Assembly: GCA_048264125.1 (NCBI GenBank)
Contig: JBLXDM010000008.1
Span: 1 to 64,000, forward strand
Reading direction: 5' to 3'
From: M1-B18 sp048264125
GTDB lineage: Bacteria; Bacillota; Clostridia; Peptostreptococcales; Natronincolaceae
Length of the DNA stretch: 64,000 nt
A program made the position numbers and the translations under genes. The notes beneath the pieces are model-generated. The model worked only from the letters and a program-made list of their open reading frames with translations, did no database searches and was not told the origin of the DNA. Positions 58,600-64,000 of the stretch are shown here, one piece after another. The stretch's first letter is position 1. Each line of letters starts with the position of its first letter.

Positions 58600-60879
58600 T
58601 TAATAGCCATAGCCTATGAACATATTAGAAACCAAGCGACTAAGCTGCGGGTCGGTGGTTCTGTAGCTCCTCTGCCAATCCTCCAGCAGCTCATAGGAAT
58701 AGCGCTTAAGGGTGGGCTCTACTAGCTCTAAGCTAAGCTTTAAGAGGGCCTGATGAGGGGTTAGGTCCTTGTTGTCAAATAGCTTTAAGGCTTCCAGTGG
58801 TGGCAGCTCTGCTATGGTATTTTTAAGTGCCTCATCCAAATGCGAATACTCCTCTTGATATTGCTTAATGGACTTCATCCACACCTGCTCCCCTTGAGAG
58901 ATTGCTTCGTCAGCGGTATAATTATCGGTTAAAAGCATCAAAGCTGCCTTCATATCAAAATTGGCATCGGCTGTTCCTTTCCACAGCTCCTCCAAGGCTT
59001 TACTGTAATCGCCTAAATGACTGAGGCCCTTGGCACTTAAATAATGATGATAAGGGTTTGGTCTGTTAAGCTGAGAAAACGCATCAACCAGCTCCAATGC
59101 CCCCTGATAATTTTCCATTTCATTATTAATATTCATCATATGGTTTAAGAAAACAGGGTCTTTCGTATTAGTATACAGCTGGGTGTAATAGGCCAGAGCC
59201 TTTTTAAAATCTGTATGCCTATAGCCTCTAGTGTCTGATATGCTATAGATTTTGGCCAGCATAGCCTTTGAGTAATTGTCGGAGGGGTTTTCTGCTATTG
59301 CAGCCTCATAGGCAGCGATAGCCTCCTCCAGCCTTCTATCCATTAGAAGCTGGTCTCCCTCTGTCAGCTCTCTATAGGGAAAATGAAAGTCGGTATTTTC
59401 GCTACCATAGCCCCAGGAGGAGGTGATGATATTGCCATTTTCGTCATGGGCATTTACACTCCAATAGTATTTGATACCAGGAAGACCGAAGCCCATTATG
59501 GTCTCCGGCAACGGGCCTTCATCATCCATACCCAAGGCACCATTGGCATAGCTAAGCTCCTTGCCGGTAAGTATAGCCTCGTTGGTGTAAAAGAGCTTAT
59601 CTAGATAATTGGAAAAGGTACCACCGAGTGCACCGCCATAGCTCCCCAGCGTAAGGGTATAATAGGCAGCATCCTCAACCTCAGACCATTGAAAATGGAC
59701 TGCATCTCCTGTCACCTCTGTATCAATGTTGGGGGATATTACCTCCATGGTGTCGACGAATTCGAAATCCCAGCTGTAGGACTCTCCCTCTGCAACATAG
59801 AGGGTGGATTTAGGGAAAAAGCCGCCCTTAAGGACAACCTCCCCTATAGCCTGAGGGCTTACTAGCAAACCGAGGCTGTAGCGCCCCGGAGGGACATAGC
59901 TGAAGCTAAACTCCCCTTGATTATTGCTTATGGCCCACAGGGCATCGCCAGTGGAGCTTCCTATTCTATATTGATTATTTTTTTCTTGTGGCTGTAAAAA
60001 TACATCTATTGCAGGTAAGGCCTCCCCCTTAAGGCTAATACTACCGGAAACCCTTCCAGTGGATGTCGGCTCATTTCCAAGTACAGATATTTTTTCCTCG
60101 ATATATTGCTTTCTTTCAGTATAATATGAGTTTGAAGGGGCGTCAGTCTGCTGGCTATGTTCCTTATCTCTATCAATATCCTCCTGGTATTTTTCCAGGA
60201 GAATATGATAAAGCGCCTCAGCTTCAGCTTTATTACCCATCAGGGCATTTATGTCAGCGGAAAGCTCCAGGATATCCAAATTATCATAATCGATTATGCC
60301 GCTATAATAATCTAAAACATATAGCGCCTCTTTTAATTGCCCCTTGCTCCTTAAGGCATTGACTGCTGAAGTAACTACAGAGTAGTCATAAAATTTGTTG
60401 CTAAAGCCTTCATTTATTTCACTGTAATAGGTTTTCATCAGATTCAGGGCTTCCGCTGTTTCATCTTCAGCTATCAGCCTTTTCATTTTGCTGGCTGCAA
60501 GCAAGGTATAGGCGTTTCTGCCCTCGTTTGTCTTTGGAAACCTCTCGACTATTTTAGTATAGTAGGCCTCAGCCCCCTCAGCTACGAAGCCAAAGTAGGA
60601 TTGAGAGCCTACGCTGTTGGCGGATATGGCAATAGTGCTTCCGTTAACTATTTCAGCAGCCCTCATTAGTGCCGTGGCATTGATGCTGCTATTGGGGAAA
60701 TACGCCTCAATTCTTTCATAATAGCCCTTTGCAATATTAAGCTCCCCATTATCAGCATACCTTGTACCTATGGAGAACATGATATTTGGTAAAAACAAAT
60801 AAATAAAGGCTGATAGAAGCAATAATATACCAGAGAGCTTTAAAAGGTCCTTGACCTTGAATCTTATATATTTTTTCAT
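58600..60879 (-). CDS. Membrane-anchored TPR and beta-sandwich protein of ECF-sigma operon
   Basis: 759 residues. One N-terminal transmembrane helix (about 13-31), then an extracytoplasmic TPR-like region (about 38-265), a carboxypeptidase-regulatory-like beta-sandwich (about 277-350: GRVSGSISLKGEALPAIDVF ... NNQGEFSFSYVPPGRY), an FN3-like segment with YYWSVNAHDENG, and C-terminal TPRs (about 525-680: EEAIAAYEAAIAENPSDNYS). No enzyme motif. Last gene of an operon with an anti-sigma-like protein and ECF sigma, so it could be a sensor or effector of that system (inference). Confidence 0.75.
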   Translation of the reverse strand: MKKYIRFKVKDLLKLSGILLLLSAFIYLFLPNIMFSIGTRYADNGELNIAKGYYERIEAYFPNSSINATALMRAAEIVNGSTIAISANSVGSQSYFGFVAEGAEAYYTKIVERFPKTNEGRNAYTLLAASKMKRLIAEDETAEALNLMKTYYSEINEGFSNKFYDYSVVTSAVNALRSKGQLKEALYVLDYYSGIIDYDNLDILELSADINALMGNKAEAEALYHILLEKYQEDIDRDKEHSQQTDAPSNSYYTERKQYIEEKISVLGNEPTSTGRVSGSISLKGEALPAIDVFLQPQEKNNQYRIGSSTGDALWAISNNQGEFSFSYVPPGRYSLGLLVSPQAIGEVVLKGGFFPKSTLYVAEGESYSWDFEFVDTMEVISPNIDTEVTGDAVHFQWSEVEDAAYYTLTLGSYGGALGGTFSNYLDKLFYTNEAILTGKELSYANGALGMDDEGPLPETIMGFGLPGIKYYWSVNAHDENGNIITSSWGYGSENTDFHFPYRELTEGDQLLMDRRLEEAIAAYEAAIAENPSDNYSKAMLAKIYSISDTRGYRHTDFKKALAYYTQLYTNTKDPVFLNHMMNINNEMENYQGALELVDAFSQLNRPNPYHHYLSAKGLSHLGDYSKALEELWKGTADANFDMKAALMLLTDNYTADEAISQGEQVWMKSIKQYQEEYSHLDEALKNTIAELPPLEALKLFDNKDLTPHQALLKLSLELVEPTLKRYSYELLEDWQRSYRTTDPQLSRLVSNMFIGYGY

Positions 60880-60897
60880 ATTTCCCTCCTATCCAGA

Positions 60898-61233
60898 CTA
60901 TCGCCTGTCGGTTATATATATACCTTGGTTGTATTGTACCTCAATAACGCTGTAATTCCCCTCCTGCCGTCTATCAGGAGCCAGCAGAGTATTGAAGGAT
61001 ACCCCCACCAGCAGCATAAGGCTTAGGGCCAGAGCCGGCAGGGTTATTACAGGAATACAAATTTCCTTTTCTAAAAGGGCCTGAAGTGCTGTGGGGGGCT
61101 TCTTGATATCCGGGAGCATCAAAAGCTCATTTTTAATACTGTCCTTCATTTTTATAGTCTTAACTTCACATGCAAAGGCATTCTTAATTTCCTGGTCCAG
61201 GATGGTATCATCTATATTATAGCTTTGCTTCAT
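60898..61233 (-). CDS. Small single-pass membrane protein, probable anti-sigma
   Basis: 111 residues: an acidic/basic cytoplasmic part (1-68), one membrane helix (about 72-92: ITLPALALSLMLLVGVSF) and a short outside tail. There is no H-x3-C-x2-C zinc anti-sigma motif. Position right after and overlapping the ECF sigma gene by 17 bases makes an anti-sigma role likely but not proven. ATG 61233 has AAGGAG. Confidence 0.65.
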   Translation of the reverse strand: MKQSYNIDDTILDQEIKNAFACEVKTIKMKDSIKNELLMLPDIKKPPTALQALLEKEICIPVITLPALALSLMLLVGVSFNTLLAPDRRQEGNYSVIEVQYNQGIYITDRR

Positions 61234-61768
61234 AGTCAATGCTCCTTTCCATAAGCCGATTTTTCATATGCTCTCTTCCCCGCTGCAATCTGGTCTTTAT
61301 TCCGGCCTCACTCATATCCATTATTTCTGCTATGGCTTTGATTCTTAATTCTTCAAAATAATAGAGATACAGTATCTCCTTATACTTTAGGGGAAGTGTG
61401 GCCAGAACCTCGCGAATTTCGCTTTTGTCCTCCGATGCCAGTAGGACCTCCTCGGGAGATTCTGAATGATCACGGTGCTGTATATCATCAATTAATAGTA
61501 TTTTTTTAAGCTTTTTGCGCCTAAGAATATTTTTTGACTTATTTATGGTAACCCTCACCAGCCAGGTATAATAGGAGCTATCACCCCGTAGGCTTCTCAT
61601 ACTCCTGTGTAGGGCAAGAAAGCTCTCCTGAACGACATCCTCCGACAGCTGGAGGTCACCTAATAAAATAAAGGCCAGACGAAGAAGCTTATTACCATAC
61701 TGCTCCAGCAGCTCTGCATATAGCTCTGCTTCATTTTTGCTATTCTCACTGTCGTATGGCTGCTTCAC
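61217..61768 (-). CDS. ECF-family RNA polymerase sigma factor
   Basis: 183 residues. Sigma region 2 (LLRLAFILLGDLQLSEDVVQE, YTWLVRVTINKSKNILRR) and region 4 (LATLPLKYKEILYLYYFEEL, IAEIMDMSEAGIKTRLQRGRE), no regions 1 or 3, so ECF. Begins at GTG 61768 behind GGGGAAG. A TGAAAC-N16-TGTCTA promoter upstream suggests autoregulation. First gene of a three-gene operon. Confidence 0.9.
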   Translation of the reverse strand: MKQPYDSENSKNEAELYAELLEQYGNKLLRLAFILLGDLQLSEDVVQESFLALHRSMRSLRGDSSYYTWLVRVTINKSKNILRRKKLKKILLIDDIQHRDHSESPEEVLLASEDKSEIREVLATLPLKYKEILYLYYFEELRIKAIAEIMDMSEAGIKTRLQRGREHMKNRLMERSIDYEAKL

Positions 61769-61793
61769 CTCATCACTTCCCCTCTACCTATAT

Positions 61794-61821
61794 TAGACAC
61801 CTCAATTATATAATGGTTTCA
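61794..61821 (-). promoter_or_regulatory. Probable ECF-type autoregulatory promoter
   Basis: On the minus strand TGAAAC (61821-61816), 16 bases, TGTCTA (61799-61794). ECF sigma promoters of the SigW type are TGAAAC-N16-CGTA-like; here the -10 reads TGTC. It lies about 25 bases before the sigma start codon. Confidence 0.6.
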
Positions 61822-61904
61822 AAAAAATAACAAAATTTTGTATCAGATTAAGATAGAGAAAAAATGGAAAAACTCCTTAATATCAAAATTTAGGAGGTAA
61901 TATG

Positions 61905-62459
61905 ATGACGGTTAAGAATGATATGACGGCTGATTTTCTACGCTCAGCCTATGGTGGAGAGAGCATGGCTCATATGAGATACCTGCTGTGGGGAAATACA
62001 GCTGAAAAGGAAAACTTTCCTAATATCGCAAGGCTCTTTAGGGCTATAGCCTATGCAGAGCAGGCCCATGCCGATAATCATTTCAGGGAACTGGGGGAGG
62101 AAAAGAGGGATTTTACTGTTTCTGCAGGTGCAGTTTTCGGAGCAGGTAAAACTGTACAAAATCTTCAGGGGGGCATAGATGGAGAGCTGCATGAAATAGA
62201 GCAGATGTATCCCGTATATTTAAATGCTGCCCGATTTCAGGAGGAGAAGGGGGCTGAAAGAGCCTTCCATTATGCCCTTGAGGCAGAAAAGGTACATGCG
62301 GTGCTATTTCAGGAGGCACAGGCTGCAGCTAAGGAGGGAAAGGATATCGAGGTAGAGGGAATCTATGTCTGTCCCGTCTGCGGACATACTACAACCGATG
62401 AGCTGCCGGATAAATGTCCGGTTTGTGGGGTAAAGAAGGAAATGTATAAGAGCTTTTAA
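61905..62459 (+). CDS. rbr: Rubrerythrin
   Basis: 184 residues. N-terminal four-helix diiron domain (residues about 10-145: GGESMAHMRYLLWGNTAEKENFPNIA, EQAHADNHFREL, EEKGAERAFHYALEAEKVH) with the Glu/His ligands, and a C-terminal rubredoxin domain (CPVCGHTTTDELPDKCPVCG). Reduces H2O2 in anaerobes. ATG 61905 is better spaced (7 bases) from AGGAGG than ATG 61902 (4 bases). Confidence 0.93.
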   Translation: MTVKNDMTADFLRSAYGGESMAHMRYLLWGNTAEKENFPNIARLFRAIAYAEQAHADNHFRELGEEKRDFTVSAGAVFGAGKTVQNLQGGIDGELHEIEQMYPVYLNAARFQEEKGAERAFHYALEAEKVHAVLFQEAQAAAKEGKDIEVEGIYVCPVCGHTTTDELPDKCPVCGVKKEMYKSF

Positions 62460-62559
62460 CTTTAAGCCTTGATCTCTGAGTTTATGCTTTTATACTGGGT
62501 AATATAGTAAACAACAATAAAATAAGCTTTTAATATCCGGTATAAGGAGGTAGTGAAGG

Positions 62560-62967
62560 ATGTCTGAGTTAAAAACAAAGGCAACAACTCAGGATGTAAA
62601 AGAATATCTCGATGCAATAGAAGACATAAAAAAAAGAGAGGATAGCTATAGACTACTTGAAATATTGCAAGCTGCAACTGGAGAGGCTGCTGTAATATGG
62701 GGAACAAGTATCATAGGCTTCGGCAAATATCATTATAGCTATGCCAGCGGTCACGATGGAGAGTGGCCAATAATAAGCTTTTCTCCAAGAAAGCAAAATC
62801 TGACACTTTATATCATGGATGGCTTCGAGAGGCATAGTGCCCTACTGGAGATACTAGGTAAATTTAAAACAGGTAAGGGCTGTCTCTATATAAAACGGCT
62901 GGAGGACGTTGATATAGAAGTGTTGAAGAAGATTATAGGAAATTCTGTAGAATTTATGAAGAAATAA
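62560..62967 (+). CDS. DUF1801 domain protein
   Basis: 135 residues of the DUF1801/YdhG fold, with GFGKYHYSYASGHDGEWPIISFSPRKQNL and a C-terminal part ending KIIGNSVEFMKK. Function unknown; related proteins have been discussed as small-molecule binders. AAGGAGG precedes the ATG. Confidence 0.8.
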   Translation: MSELKTKATTQDVKEYLDAIEDIKKREDSYRLLEILQAATGEAAVIWGTSIIGFGKYHYSYASGHDGEWPIISFSPRKQNLTLYIMDGFERHSALLEILGKFKTGKGCLYIKRLEDVDIEVLKKIIGNSVEFMKK

Positions 62968-63002
62968 TTGCTACCTTTTTCAAAAAAAACAACGGGTTGC
63001 TA

Positions 63003-63031
63003 TTGACAAATGACTCAACAAGTTATAAAAT
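63003..63031 (+). promoter_or_regulatory. Promoter of serine T-box
   Basis: TTGACA (63003-63008), 17 bases, TAAAAT (63026-63031). Confidence 0.88.
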
Positions 63032-63039
63032 ACTATTCA

Positions 63040-63312
63040 ACACAAATATTCATAATATTAAATACATTATACAATATACAAATGCTTTGAAGGGAAATAG
63101 TAGGTATATCCGAAGTGATAGAGAGCCAATGGCTGGTGGAAATTGGTACTGAGGAATGTTGAATCCGTCCCGGAGCAGTTGGGGATACAACCCAAACCCG
63201 ATGGCAATCGGTTAACTATGTAGAGATTATCCTATGGATAATAAATTAAGGTGGCACCACGTGAGATTGCTCTCGTCCTTGACAATTAAGTCAGGGCGGG
63301 GGCTTTTAATAT
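63040..63312 (+). ncRNA. T-box leader (serine)
   Basis: Contains AAGGTGGCACCACG (63248-63261, T-box sequence) and a terminator with arms CTCGTCCTTGAC / GTCAGGGCGGG ending in TTTT. The likely specifier is TCC (63164-63166) in the context TTGAA-TCC, a serine codon, matching the serA gene downstream. The leader ends about 180 bases before serA. Confidence 0.9.
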
Positions 63313-63493
63313 TTTTAAGGGCTTTATATTTGATTAATGACAGCTGCCAAGCAATTAAGGCATAGCTTTACGAATGGCGATTTAACGCTATAAAGCTTTA
63401 AACAATTAAAGGAATAAAGCAAAAGCTAAGGGGGTGGTTTCCGTCGGTTGTAGCTCTGGGTCAAAAAACAATGAAGAAAAGGGAGGAATAATA

Positions 63494-64000
63494 ATGAAGG
63501 TGCTGGTAACGGAAAAAATAGCGGAGAAGGGTATTGAGGAAATAAAGAAGGTCGGAATCCATCTGGATATTAAGCTTGGAATAGCCAGGGAGGAGCTTCT
63601 GGAAATCATTAAGAATTATGATGCCATAATAGTTCGGAGCGTAACTAAAATCAATGAGGAGCTTTATCAGGCAGCCACAAATCTGAAGGTAGTAGGCAGG
63701 GCAGGAAATGGCGTGGATAATATAGATATGGAGGGGGCCACCAAAAGGGGAATTATTGTTGTAAATACTCCGGAGGCCAATACGATATCTGCAGCAGAGC
63801 ATACAATAGGACTGCTGATATCCTCCATCAGAAACATACCACAGGCCAATGCAGAAATTAAGAACAAAAGATGGGATAGGAGCGGCTTTAGTGGCGTTGA
63901 GCTGAATGGAAAGACCTTGGGGGTTGTGGGGCTAGGAAGGATCGGTGCTTTAGTTGCTACAAGAATGCAGTCCTTTAATATGAAGGTAATAGCCTATGAT
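63494..64000 (+). CDS. serA: D-3-phosphoglycerate dehydrogenase (partial, 5' end)
   Basis: 169 residues of the N-terminal part run off the window edge. Starts at ATG 63494 after GGGAGG. Substrate-domain motif VVGRAGNGVDNIDMEGAT and the beginning of the NAD domain (GKTLGVVGLGRIGALVA) identify SerA, the first step of serine synthesis. Regulated by the serine T-box at 63040. The remaining domains cannot be seen. Confidence 0.95.
   Translation, partial: MKVLVTEKIAEKGIEEIKKVGIHLDIKLGIAREELLEIIKNYDAIIVRSVTKINEELYQAATNLKVVGRAGNGVDNIDMEGATKRGIIVVNTPEANTISAAEHTIGLLISSIRNIPQANAEIKNKRWDRSGFSGVELNGKTLGVVGLGRIGALVATRMQSFNMKVIAYD

Overview
The window looks like chromosome of an anaerobic, spore-forming member of the Clostridia. 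AT-rich DNA carries an alpha/beta-type small acid-soluble spore protein, a SleB-type cortex hydrolase, a YhcN-like sporulation lipoprotein, flavodiiron protein FprA, rubrerythrin, several ferredoxin-linked 2-oxoacid oxidoreductases, butyrate kinase and two T-box leaders. An Alkaliphilus/Natronincola-like anaerobe is a guess; no rRNA or tRNA gene is present to fix the taxonomy.

Layout. 1-3.0 kb: tandem palindromes, then a Zn/Mn uptake operon (znuACB type) behind a palindromic operator. 3.1-7.8 kb: redox and sulfur/metal genes, with a DUF1858 protein, a DUF1622 protein, a Crp/Fnr regulator, a membrane 4Fe-4S protein whose sigma-A promoter is followed by a CsoR/CstR-like operator, a CsoR-family repressor, a HAD phosphatase and a glutaredoxin. 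7.8-12.7 kb: a chemoreceptor with an N-terminal H-NOX domain, an unassigned RNA structure before a small membrane protein, and a two-gene 2-oxoacid:ferredoxin oxidoreductase with a gamma-alpha fusion. 12.7-21 kb: T-box-controlled trpS flanked by two palindromic repeats, a CBS-ACT protein, SASP, DUF881, a frameshifted sleB behind a c-di-AMP riboswitch, a nested repeat, an MgtC-like protein, trmB and degV. 21-28.6 kb: a pantothenate operon with an attenuated leader, then small genes, an Asp23 protein, a hairpin-rich repeat island, a Met/Pro-rich coat-like protein and acyl carrier protein. 28.7-36.9 kb: a Na/Pi cotransporter behind an exactly 11-bp periodic Pho box, cyanophycinase and cyanophycin synthetase, and fprA. 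37-40.3 kb: apbE divergent from a secreted protein with four FMN-attachment motifs. 40.4-51.1 kb: rluF, a flavodoxin-ferredoxin protein and a nitrogen cluster (gltB, amtB, glnK, glnA, ANTAR response regulator) with a terminator-controlled amtB leader. 51-58.6 kb: membrane proteins, a DUF362 ferredoxin protein, LysR, butyrate kinase and a Vor-type oxidoreductase. 58.6-64 kb: an ECF sigma / short anti-sigma-like / large TPR protein operon, rubrerythrin, a DUF1801 protein, and a serine T-box before a serA that runs off the window.

The genes suggest amino-acid fermentation (Vor plus Buk for ATP from branched-chain 2-oxoacids), ammonium assimilation by GS-GOGAT, nitrogen storage as cyanophycin, O2/NO/peroxide defence, and probable extracytoplasmic flavin electron transfer. 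The least explained content is a family of 160-350 bp intergenic palindromic repeats (six loci, one with a second element nested inside), the ECF-sigma/TPR operon, the four-FMN protein, and RNA leaders at 9826 and 47129.
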